NCBI GenBank assembly: GCA_003161835.1 | Contig: PMNO01000544.1 | Location: 232 to 7,481 of the forward strand | DNA: 7,250 nt | Direction: 5' to 3' | Source: Myxococcales bacterium | GTDB taxonomy: Bacteria > Myxococcota_A > Polyangia > Fen-1088 | Shown: positions 1 through 6,211 of the stretch, in pieces | Position numbering within the stretch: the stretch's first letter is position 1 | How the letters are laid out: every line of letters starts with the position of its first letter | Notes under the pieces: generated by a model | Told to the model about the DNA's origin: nothing | The model's input: only the letters and a program-made list of their open reading frames with translations | Databases searched by the model: none | Program-made: the position numbers and the translations under genes

Positions 1-609
1 CATGGCCACGGGCCCGCCAACGGATGCGCCCCGAACCTGGATACTCCCGGCGTCCAGATCCACCACCAGTTTCTCGTCGCGCGGCGACCAGTCGAGCGTG
101 AAGCGCGTGCCGATGACTTCAACCGTGAACGGCCCCGTTGCCACCGACCAGCGCGCCCCCGAACGATGCGTGACGGCGAAACGGGCACGACCCCGGTCAA
201 GCGCCAGCGCGGCTCCGTGATCGGTTCTGGCGACAATGCGCAAGCGCGCTCCGGGCGCCAGACCAATCTCCGTGCCCTCGGAGAAGTGAACCGAAGCGGA
301 CGGCCCGCCCGGCGTCCCCGATGCATCAATGATGCCTTCCGCGATCGCCACGGTCCCGTCGACAACATAGGAAATCGGCGCCGCGTTGCGCGGCATCGTC
401 AACACCGCGAAGGCGCCCGCCGCCACCGATCCCACGGTCCCCAGCACCAACGCGCGCCAGCGCCATCGGGATCGCCTGCCCAGCAGCGATTTGAAATCCG
501 GCAACGGGACGGGGCCCGGCAAGAGTTCCGTTCCCAGCACCAAAGCAGCCGCCGCCCGCGCCCGGCTCTCCGCCCGCGTCGCATCCTCGATTGACACTGA
601 CTCGCTCAC
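1..609 (-). CDS. FecR-domain transmembrane regulator (putative anti-sigma), partial
   Basis: Runs off the left edge, so only the first 203 codons are seen. It starts at a GTG whose first bases overlap the TGA stop of the sigma gene (606-609), with an AAGGAG ribosome site five bases upstream. Residues 1-52 form a charged, Ala/Arg-rich N-terminal part. A single hydrophobic segment follows at about 53-72 (ALVLGTVGSVAAGAFAVLTM). From about 105 comes a beta-rich region with the FecR pattern: FSEGTEIGLAPGARL (109-123), LDRGRARFAV (137-146), WSVATGPFTVEVIGTRFTL (154-172) and the LDAGSIQVRG turn (185-194). Known FecR proteins are inner-membrane regulators whose cytoplasmic N-terminus controls a cognate ECF sigma factor while the FecR part lies in the periplasm. 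Pairing with the overlapping sigma gene fits that role. The signal sensed is unknown and no TonB receptor is visible. The FecR family call is firm; the anti-sigma role is inferred from context. Confidence 0.85.
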   Translation of the reverse strand, partial: MSESVSIEDATRAESRARAAAALVLGTELLPGPVPLPDFKSLLGRRSRWRWRALVLGTVGSVAAGAFAVLTMPRNAAPISYVVDGTVAIAEGIIDASGTPGGPSASVHFSEGTEIGLAPGARLRIVARTDHGAALALDRGRARFAVTHRSGARWSVATGPFTVEVIGTRFTLDWSPRDEKLVVDLDAGSIQVRGASVGGPVAM

Positions 610-1385
610 GTCTTCTCCTTCGAATCCTGCACGCCCGAATCGTCACGCGCATCCCCCTGATCCGCGTCATCCATCTCGTCATCCATCTCGTCATCCATTG
701 GCTCGGCTGCCGACAGGTCGGCCTGAACCTCCGCCCGCGCTCGGGTTCCGCGCGCCGGGGTGTCGGCCCGCTGGGCCGAAGCCAAATCCAGGTACCTGGC
801 CAGCAACGGATCCCGTTCGATGCGGCGATTGATCCGAATCGTGGCGCGCGCGACATGGCGCTTGGCCGTTCCATAGGACAGGCCGTGGGCTGCGGCGACC
901 TCCGCGATCTCCATCTTCTCGAAGAAACGCGCCACGAACAACGACCGATCCTGCACGCTGACCAGATCCAGGATCGCATAGAGACGTCGCAGGGCCTCGC
1001 GCGCCTCGAGATCCGGCCCCGCCACGGGCGCGTCGGGTAGATCGCCGCTGGGGGTCAAAAATACCCACCGCCTGACGCGGACGCGGCGCAATTCGTTGCG
1101 CGCGACGCCCAGACAGATGCTGACGACGAAGCCACGCAGGCCGCTCGGGTTGCGCAGCTCGCCGATCCGCCGAAAAAGGCGCAGGAAGACCTCTTGCGAC
1201 AGGTCCGGGGTATCGGCGCCGGCGCCGAAAAATCGGGTCACCAGCCGCCGAACCATGGGCCCGAGCTCGATCCAGGCGGCGGTGTAGGCCCGCTCGTCGT
1301 GCGCGCGCAAAGCCGCGACCAACTCGGTGTCGTCCAGCGCGGTCCGACGACCCTTATCGAAGATGATCAGCTTTGACTCAGCCAC
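606..1385 (-). CDS. RNA polymerase sigma-70 family (ECF-like) factor with acidic C-terminal tail
   Basis: A 259-residue sigma factor. Region 2 spans about residues 20-101 and includes the core-binding signature DLSQEVFLRLFRRI (61-74) and the helix GFVVSICLGVARNELRR (85-101). A short linker follows (102-128). Region 4 spans about 130-190, with a helix-turn-helix at EIAEVAAAHGLSYGTAKRHVARA (159-181) likely to read the -35 element. After about residue 205 it carries a roughly 50-residue extension, very acidic from E228, with an MDDE repeat at 230-237 and MDDA at 238-241; most ECF factors end soon after region 4. The open frame extends upstream to 1586, but the start chosen is the GTG at 1385: GCGAGG lies five bases before it and homology-like sequence begins just after. 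The gene overlaps the FecR-domain gene by four bases, which suggests co-expression and regulation of the sigma by that partner. The sigma family is firm; the promoters it reads are unknown. Confidence 0.9.
   Translation of the reverse strand: MAESKLIIFDKGRRTALDDTELVAALRAHDERAYTAAWIELGPMVRRLVTRFFGAGADTPDLSQEVFLRLFRRIGELRNPSGLRGFVVSICLGVARNELRRVRVRRWVFLTPSGDLPDAPVAGPDLEAREALRRLYAILDLVSVQDRSLFVARFFEKMEIAEVAAAHGLSYGTAKRHVARATIRINRRIERDPLLARYLDLASAQRADTPARGTRARAEVQADLSAAEPMDDEMDDEMDDADQGDARDDSGVQDSKEKT
615..620 (-). promoter_or_regulatory. Ribosome binding site of the FecR-domain gene
   Basis: On the minus strand an AAGGAG hexamer lies five bases before the GTG at 609-607. It sits inside the last codons of the sigma gene. 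It decides the GTG start and supports translational coupling through the GTGA overlap. Confidence 0.75.
666..698 (-). repeat. 12-bp tandem repeat encoding MDDE in the sigma tail
   Basis: On the plus strand the unit GTCATCCATCTC occurs at 666-677 and 678-689, exactly repeated, followed by nine bases of a third copy at 690-698. The unit is four codons long, so copy changes keep the frame. It encodes the Met-Asp-Asp-Glu repeats of the acidic tail. The copies are identical at the nucleotide level, which suggests recent duplication or slippage. Confidence 0.85.
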
Positions 1386-1507
1386 CCGTGCCTCGCTAGA
1401 TAAGGAGTCCACTCGCGGTTTTTTCGGCGCATGTTTCGGGAATTGGTGCCGCGGCGTGGCGGGGGGGCCATCCGGAGGCCCTCGGTGCTGATAAGCTGCC
1501 CGATTGT
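1386..1507. promoter_or_regulatory. Divergent intergenic region between sigma gene and lipoprotein gene
   Basis: This 122-base gap separates two divergent genes and must hold the promoter of at least the sigma operon, and probably also that of the lipoprotein. I could not place convincing -35/-10 boxes on either strand. A GC-rich hairpin, GGGCC (1465-1469) and GGCCC (1477-1481) with a seven-base loop, would lie in the leader of the plus-strand gene. The region is slightly richer in A/T around 1393-1445. The assignment as regulatory is from position only. Confidence 0.4.
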
Positions 1508-3385
1508 ATGCCGATGGGAGTTCCACGGAGCCACGACATTCGCCAGTGTAAGTTGGCCTTCCGGGAAGGGCCGTCGCGGCGTCCAAGGTGCATTGCCTGG
1601 GTCGCGCTCGGCAGCTCGGTTTTCAGCCTGATGGCCGCGGCCTGCGGCGGTGACAACTGGGCGCCGGTCTCGGCGGCCGAACCGTTGCGGCTGCTGGCCC
1701 TGCAGGAAGTGCTGCAAGTCAAGCCGGGGTCGACCGGCCGGGCCTCCTTTCTGCTGACCACGCTGGCCGGAATCCCGAAACCGAACGAGCGCCTGGACTT
1801 TTCCGTCATCGATGATCCGCAGACCCCCACAAACGATCTGGCCGGGGCCACCTTGGCGGCCTCGTCGGGCCTGACCGACAGCGCCGGGGTCGGCATGGTC
1901 ACGGTGGCGGGCGGGCTGCGCGCGATGTTTCGCTTGAGCGCGCGGCACCCGCGCGCCGGGACCGCCGAGGTCCTGGTCGATGTCACGGAGGGCATGGAGG
2001 GGACGCTCGCCGCGGTGGCAACGCCGGTGGCGGGATCCACGGTCACATCCCAGGTGACCAGCGTCGACGTGCGCGTGATCGACGCAAGGTTCTGCAACGA
2101 GCTGTCGCTGATCTCGCCTCCCATTCCGGCCCGCCCGGTCAAGACCGTGGCCCCGGGAGTCCCCGCGGACTTCAACGTCAGCAACCTGTCGACGATCGCC
2201 ATAGTCGCCCAGGGACGCGACGACGATGGAAAATTGCGCGCGGCCGGCTGCATCGACGTCCCGGGCGAGACGATCGTCCCTGGCAACGTCGTCTGGGTGT
2301 ACGTGCCGTTGTCCGAGCTGGATCCGATTCCCCGCGGCACGTTCGTGCTCTCGTCGCATTTTTCACTGGCGAAAAGAGAACTGGCCCAGCGTTTGGCGGC
2401 CCCCTGGCAGGATCTGGCCGACTGTCCGTTGGATCCGGGTCAGATTTGGTTGGACTGCGCCATCGACGCGCTCGGATCGCCGGCGGCGGGCGACCCGCTC
2501 GATTGCGTGCCCGCGCCGACCGGCGAGGGTGATCTGGCCGATCTCATCATGACCCGACGCGGAGTGGCCGCGTTGGGTTCTTCGTGTCGCGCCTCGACCT
2601 TCGGCGCGGCGGGGGGCGAGCAGAGTCTCGACGCGAAGGTCGCGAGGCTATTCCCCAGCCCCGCGTCGGGCCCGGTCGCTGGCCTGCCGAGCCTCGGGGT
2701 CACGCTGGCGTCGATCCTGAACGACTTCACGCTGGGCTCGACTCTGACTGTCGAGGCGACCGCGTCACCGGGCCTGTTCCAGGCCACGCACACTCTGCGA
2801 TCCGCGTTGTTTCAGGTCGGTGGAAGCATCGCGACGGTGGACGTCGTCGCCCAGGGCAACCCGGCGGCCCAGACGCCATTTGTCCCGGTCGCGACCGACG
2901 CGGGCACGCTGTCGATCGACGCGCACAGGTTGAGTCTGCGCCTCGGCAGCTTGGCCCACGTCGCGTTCTCGAAGGTCGCCCTCGTCGGCCATGGATGGCC
3001 CGCGGCCACCCGCCCGTATCTGGACATGCTGTTCGGCTTGGCCGCGAGCGGGACCGGCGCGGCGCGGAAAGTGGGTTGCGACGCGCTCGACACGCTGGTG
3101 TGCGCCGACGTGGGCCGCCCGGACGGATGCCTGCGGGCCGCGTGCGTGGCCGGACAGGCGGCGCTGGCGGCGCGATTGGACGGCGCGTTTGCCCTGGTGG
3201 ATGGTGACGGAGGGGATCTGCAGCTATCGGGCTCCGCGGCCATGGCCGACGACAACGACGACGGCTTTGCCGACCGCCTGGGCGCTTCCCAGCAAGATCC
3301 CGGACTTTGGACGGCGCAGATTCGCGCGCGCGCCGGCACGGAAATCCTCAGCGGCTCCTGGCTGGGAACCCCGCTCGCCCCATAG
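1508..3385 (+). CDS. Putative secreted lipoprotein with Ig-like N-terminal and Cys-rich, EF-hand-like C-terminal parts
   Basis: A 625-residue envelope protein of unknown function. The N-terminus has Arg/Lys residues followed by a hydrophobic stretch (about 29-45) ending in MAAAC, with Cys46 the likely lipidated residue and G47 after it; the -3 Ala makes the lipobox acceptable but not classical. Residues about 68-162 have alternating hydrophobics and a TDSAGVGMVTV segment like bacterial Ig-like (Big_1/invasin) domains. A second beta-rich part at about 165-290 ends in LSELDPIPRGTFVLSSHFSL. Near the C-terminus are four cysteines (C524, C532, C541, C546), then DDNDDGFAD (581-589), which fits the DxNxDGxxD calcium loop of EF-hand-like repeats. 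The start is uncertain: ATG at 1508 or 1514, neither with a clear ribosome site, and the n-region is long. It diverges from the sigma/FecR operon and lies 96 bases before the MYXO-CTERM gene. The export prediction is fairly sure; the role is unknown. Confidence 0.8.
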   Translation: MPMGVPRSHDIRQCKLAFREGPSRRPRCIAWVALGSSVFSLMAAACGGDNWAPVSAAEPLRLLALQEVLQVKPGSTGRASFLLTTLAGIPKPNERLDFSVIDDPQTPTNDLAGATLAASSGLTDSAGVGMVTVAGGLRAMFRLSARHPRAGTAEVLVDVTEGMEGTLAAVATPVAGSTVTSQVTSVDVRVIDARFCNELSLISPPIPARPVKTVAPGVPADFNVSNLSTIAIVAQGRDDDGKLRAAGCIDVPGETIVPGNVVWVYVPLSELDPIPRGTFVLSSHFSLAKRELAQRLAAPWQDLADCPLDPGQIWLDCAIDALGSPAAGDPLDCVPAPTGEGDLADLIMTRRGVAALGSSCRASTFGAAGGEQSLDAKVARLFPSPASGPVAGLPSLGVTLASILNDFTLGSTLTVEATASPGLFQATHTLRSALFQVGGSIATVDVVAQGNPAAQTPFVPVATDAGTLSIDAHRLSLRLGSLAHVAFSKVALVGHGWPAATRPYLDMLFGLAASGTGAARKVGCDALDTLVCADVGRPDGCLRAACVAGQAALAARLDGAFALVDGDGGDLQLSGSAAMADDNDDGFADRLGASQQDPGLWTAQIRARAGTEILSGSWLGTPLAP

Positions 3386-3435
3386 CCTTCAGCTCTAGGC
3401 CGCCGGGGTCCGCGATTTGTAATGGCGTCTGCCGA

Positions 3436-3446
3436 ATGTCGGACAT
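3436..3446. promoter_or_regulatory. Short inverted repeat upstream of the MYXO-CTERM gene, possible operator
   Basis: ATGTC (3436-3440) and GACAT (3442-3446) form a perfect 5-bp inverted repeat around one G, about 35 bases before the start codon at 3482. The position suits an operator or promoter-proximal site. An 11-base palindrome can arise by chance, so this is only a candidate. Confidence 0.25.
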
Positions 3447-3471
3447 AGACTCCCATTTTCCCGGGAGCTAT

Positions 3472-3476
3472 AGGAG
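3472..3476 (+). promoter_or_regulatory. Ribosome binding site of the MYXO-CTERM gene
   Basis: AGGAG lies five bases before the ATG at 3482, the ideal Shine-Dalgarno distance. It fixes the start of the Cys-rich protein. A weak hairpin, CTCCC (3450-3454) with GGGAG (3463-3467), lies just upstream. Confidence 0.8.
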
Positions 3477-3481
3477 ATCAC

Positions 3482-4042
3482 ATGAGGACGCTACGCAATC
3501 GATTCAAGACTGTCACCATCACGGCCTTCGCGGCGCTGGCATTCATGGCCGCCCGGCGCGTGGACGCCTGCGTGAACGACATCGACTGTCCCGAACCGGC
3601 CTGCGGCGGGCAAATCTGCGACTGGCTCCACGACGGCCTCACCTGTCAGCCGGCCGGAAGATATCCCAAGGGTCAGGACGGCTGGTGCATGCAGGATAGC
3701 GACTGTAAGTGCAACGGCGTTGGAGCCAAGTGCATCATGCAGACAAACGGTACCTATTTCTGCACCTTTGTTTTGCCTTCACAGGCACCAGGCGCGTCCA
3801 CCGGGGGAGCCTCCGGCACCGGCGGCGCATCTACCGGCACCGGCGGCGCATCCACCGGTACCGGCGGCGCGTCCACTGGCACCGGCGGCGCATCGACCGG
3901 CAGCGATGCGGGCACCAAGCCGAGCGCCAGCAGCGGCAGCGGCGGTTGCTCCCTGGGCGGCACACCGGCCACCTCGGGGGTTGCCGCGCTGGTCGTGTTG
4001 GCCGGGTTGATGGCGTTCCGCCGCCGTCAGCGCCGCGCCTGA
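3482..4042 (+). CDS. Small Cys-rich secreted protein with MYXO-CTERM sorting tail
   Basis: A 186-residue precursor. A signal peptide (basic start, hydrophobic core at about 11-24) probably ends at VDA/C, giving a mature start at Cys30. Residues 30-94 hold ten cysteines (30, 36, 41, 46, 55, 69, 75, 77, 84, 94), enough for five disulfides, with two similar DxDC motifs at 33-36 and 72-75 and the run GQDGWCMQDSDCKCNG (64-79). A Gly/Ala/Ser/Thr linker (about 102-148) contains four GGASTGT-type repeats. The C-terminus is a MYXO-CTERM signal: GGCS with Cys156, a hydrophobic helix at about 163-179, then RRRQRR (180-185). In Myxococcota such tails are known to direct proteins to the cell surface through myxosortase processing near the Cys. 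The linker would let the disulfide-rich head stand away from the envelope. It follows the lipoprotein gene by 96 bases and may share its transcript. The ligand or function of the head is not recognised. Confidence 0.92.
   Translation: MRTLRNRFKTVTITAFAALAFMAARRVDACVNDIDCPEPACGGQICDWLHDGLTCQPAGRYPKGQDGWCMQDSDCKCNGVGAKCIMQTNGTYFCTFVLPSQAPGASTGGASGTGGASTGTGGASTGTGGASTGTGGASTGSDAGTKPSASSGSGGCSLGGTPATSGVAALVVLAGLMAFRRRQRRA
3821..3904 (+). repeat. Four 21-bp tandem repeats encoding GGASTGT
   Basis: Four adjacent 21-base units at 3821-3841, 3842-3862, 3863-3883 and 3884-3904, in frame, each giving Gly-Gly-Ala-Ser-Thr-Gly-Thr (the last ends in Ser). A degenerate copy precedes them. Differences between units fall almost only at third codon positions (Ala GCA/GCG, Ser TCT/TCC/TCG, Thr ACC/ACT, Gly GGC/GGT), so the peptide is kept while the DNA drifts. 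Confidence 0.95.
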
Positions 4043-4068
4043 GCCGCGAGCGGGCGCGCCGAATAGGC

Positions 4069-4092
4069 CTGGCCGAATGCGCGTTCGGCCAG
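4069..4092. terminator. Hairpin between convergent genes, candidate bidirectional terminator
   Basis: CTGGCCGAA (4069-4077) pairs perfectly with TTCGGCCAG (4084-4092) around a six-base loop TGCGCG, a 9-bp stem. It lies 26 bases after the MYXO-CTERM stop and 26 bases beyond the stop of the oppositely transcribed membrane gene. No run of T follows on either strand, so it is not a classical intrinsic terminator. Its central position between convergent genes supports a role in ending transcription or blocking read-through. Confidence 0.55.
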
Positions 4093-4118
4093 CATGGGTT
4101 GTATTGCGCCGTCGATGC

Positions 4119-6137
4119 TTACGGCTTGTCGAGATTGCGCCTGATATTTCTGCTGCGTGCGGTGGCCGCCGCGCCGAGCGGCGTGCCGTGGGCATCGACG
4201 GCCACGCGATCCCAGTCGGCCGCCGCTTGCGCGTGACGACCGATGCGTTCGAGGACAATCGCTCGGTTGGCGCGCGTCCGGGTGTCGCCCGGCGCCAAGA
4301 CCAGGGCGCGGTTCAAGTGCCCCATCGCGTGGCCCGCATCCGGAGCCTCCCGCTCGATGGCCCCCATCCAGGCGGCCAACGCCGCCTCGTCACCGGCCAG
4401 CAAGCAGCCCGGCACCGCCAGCGCCCGCTCAAAATACGCCTGGGCGCGAGTGCCCTTGCCGCCGTCCAGATCAAACGCCAGATCGCCCAGCCGGCGCTGC
4501 CATTCGCAGGCGCTGACCGGAGACAACGCCGGTTGGTCATCAAGGGTGAGCGTCACGGCGCCCCGCTCGACGGTGAATGCAAATGTCGCCGGAATTTCGC
4601 GCGCGGCGATCAGTCCGCGCCATCTTTCCCGCCGGCGGACGAACACCCGCGCATCCGATGCGCGATACACGAGCGCCCACTGCGCGGGATCCCACCACGC
4701 GACCCTGCGGTTGATGCCCGCGTAGCTCAGCAACGCGGTCTCCACGCCGTATCTGGTCATCGCGGCCCCCCAGGTCGCTCGATCCAGATCGAACGACCCG
4801 AGCAGCTCGTGCATCTCCAGCGGGTAGGCGGGCAGGCGTGGATCCACGAAGACGCGGTACCGCGGATAGCCCTCGAACAGTAGATACGAGCCGATCTCGA
4901 AGTCGTTGTACATCCGCTCGCGCAGGCCGTTGTCGTCGACGAACCGAAGAGCCGCCAGCGGCAAACCGCCCGTATCGACGTCCACGTCCCACGGGGGTCG
5001 GCCCGCGCGGGCATCCGCGAGGCGCGGCGCCAGCGTCGCGGCGATCAGACCCACGGTGAGCACGACGGCCGCGCTTCTACCGAAGGCCACGAGCCGTGGC
5101 CGCGGCTCCCCGCCGCTCACGCCAGCAAACACGGACGAAAGCGCCGCCGCCATCAGCGGCGCGCTCACCAAGGCGGCATCCGCCGAAAATCGCACCGAGG
5201 CCAGGCCCACGATGATCATCCCCAGGGCGGGCAAGAGCTCGGCAAGCCAGCGGAGCAGCAACAGGCGCACTCGCCAGGGCTGCGCGCCCGTCACCCCCGC
5301 GCGCCCCGCAATCCGGCGATTCATGACCACGGACGCACCGACGACCGCCACCAGCACCGCAAGCCACACCAAGAACGGCGCGTCCGACCGCCAGGTCGCG
5401 GAGCGGAATTCGTCGATCGGATGCAGCTTCGGAATCGTGACGTGCATGGCGAGGTAGCGGATGATCCCGATCGGCCCGGCCGGATTGATCGCGGCCGCCC
5501 CGGTAATCGCCGCCGCCACCAGTAGGGCCCGGCGGGCCTTCCCCCTATCCGTCGGTCGTGCGCCCACCGCCGCCAGCAGCGCCAAAAGCACACCGGCAAA
5601 GATGCCCGCGTGCATGTTCGCCCAAAGCAGCAGGGCCACCGCGACCGCGGCGAGCCAGCCGCGCGACCAGCGCCGGTCCAGCGCACCGAGCACGCCCAGC
5701 ACCATCACCTCGCCCGCGAACGACACGACGTGGGGCCGTTCGACGAACCGCTCGCGCATCACCCAGGCGGCCCCGGCAAGCGCCAACGTACTGGCGAGCG
5801 GTCCCGCCCCGCGCCGGCGACAGACCGCGAACGCGCCCGCGAAGGTGGCGCCCATCCAAATCGCCTTGGCCACGACCACCGCCGGAAAACCTGCCACCCG
5901 ATACAGGAGCGCCACGGCGATCTCGAACGCCCACGACAGGTCCAGATCGGGAAAGTCGGGCGCCGTGAAGGAAAACAGATTCCGCCCCAGCAGCGCCCGC
6001 GTGGAGAGAATCTCGCGGCCGACCCGCAGCCGAAAGAACAGGTCCGATTCGGTCATCGGCTGCAGGCACAGCCCCGCGACGAACAACAACAGCGCCCCCC
6101 CCAGCGCCCACGCGGGCGCGTTCGTCTTGCTTCGCAC
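4119..6137 (-). CDS. Polytopic membrane protein, GT-C-like, with C-terminal TPR-like tail
   Basis: A 672-residue protein starting at GTG with a weak G-rich ribosome site (AGGGTGGG) upstream. About the first 375 residues hold many membrane segments (first at about 8-26). It shows patterns I recognise from a broad family of uncharacterised bacterial membrane proteins resembling GT-C/PMT glycosyltransferases: acidic SDLFFRLRVG (31-40) after helix 1, NLFSFTAPDFPDLDLSW (53-69), RPHVVSF (134-140), LWANMHAGIF (171-180), INPAG (217-221) and RFSADAALVSAP (316-327). A soluble part follows, with NDFEIGSYLLFEGYP (411-425) and YRVFVDPRLPAYP (427-439), also typical of that family. The end (about 555-650) looks like TPR repeats, for example GHLNRALVLAPGD (606-618). 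The aligned acidic residue after helix 1 would be the catalytic candidate if it transfers sugars. It lies 68 bases after the PDZ-like gene on the same strand. Family membership is likely; enzyme activity and substrate are inferred and unproven. Confidence 0.8.
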   Translation of the reverse strand: MRSKTNAPAWALGGALLLFVAGLCLQPMTESDLFFRLRVGREILSTRALLGRNLFSFTAPDFPDLDLSWAFEIAVALLYRVAGFPAVVVAKAIWMGATFAGAFAVCRRRGAGPLASTLALAGAAWVMRERFVERPHVVSFAGEVMVLGVLGALDRRWSRGWLAAVAVALLLWANMHAGIFAGVLLALLAAVGARPTDRGKARRALLVAAAITGAAAINPAGPIGIIRYLAMHVTIPKLHPIDEFRSATWRSDAPFLVWLAVLVAVVGASVVMNRRIAGRAGVTGAQPWRVRLLLLRWLAELLPALGMIIVGLASVRFSADAALVSAPLMAAALSSVFAGVSGGEPRPRLVAFGRSAAVVLTVGLIAATLAPRLADARAGRPPWDVDVDTGGLPLAALRFVDDNGLRERMYNDFEIGSYLLFEGYPRYRVFVDPRLPAYPLEMHELLGSFDLDRATWGAAMTRYGVETALLSYAGINRRVAWWDPAQWALVYRASDARVFVRRRERWRGLIAAREIPATFAFTVERGAVTLTLDDQPALSPVSACEWQRRLGDLAFDLDGGKGTRAQAYFERALAVPGCLLAGDEAALAAWMGAIEREAPDAGHAMGHLNRALVLAPGDTRTRANRAIVLERIGRHAQAAADWDRVAVDAHGTPLGAAATARSRNIRRNLDKP

Positions 6138-6188
6138 GGACCCACCCTACGCATCGGGCCGCGATCCGCAAACCGCCGTGGTTTCTGT

Positions 6189-6211
6189 CTATCGCGCTAT
6201 CGCGTCTATCG
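6189..6211. repeat. Three spaced CTATCG direct repeats at the end of the PDZ-like gene
   Basis: CTATCG occurs at 6189-6194, 6197-6202 and 6206-6211, at steps of eight and nine bases. The last copy includes the TAG stop of the minus-strand PDZ-like gene. They fall in the gap before the membrane-protein gene. They could be a binding site or chance slippage; nothing further supports either. Confidence 0.35.

Noticed and set aside
666..698. The 12-base repeats as a CRISPR or protein-binding iteron array
   Set aside because: No spacers are present, the unit is in frame with the sigma gene and gives a coherent acidic peptide.
1386..1586. Extension of the sigma gene upstream to a TTG at 1586
   Set aside because: The extra 67 residues are Pro/Arg-rich without sigma similarity and would overlap the lipoprotein start. 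The GTG at 1385 has a ribosome site and directly precedes the sigma-like sequence.
1367..2359. Long minus-strand open frames (314 and 330 codons) antisense to the lipoprotein gene
   Set aside because: They lie opposite a gene with a good signal peptide and domain-like composition; their products are Arg/Gly/Ala-rich with no motif, as expected of shadow frames in GC-rich DNA.
3566..3574. Cys30 of the MYXO-CTERM protein as a lipoprotein Cys
   Set aside because: The preceding residues VDA do not fit a lipobox because of Asp at -2. Signal peptidase I cleavage at VDA is more likely.
3709..4236. Arg/His-rich plus-strand frame over the linker repeats
   Set aside because: It is an out-of-frame reading of the 21-base repeats and has no ribosome site; the MYXO-CTERM frame explains the region fully.
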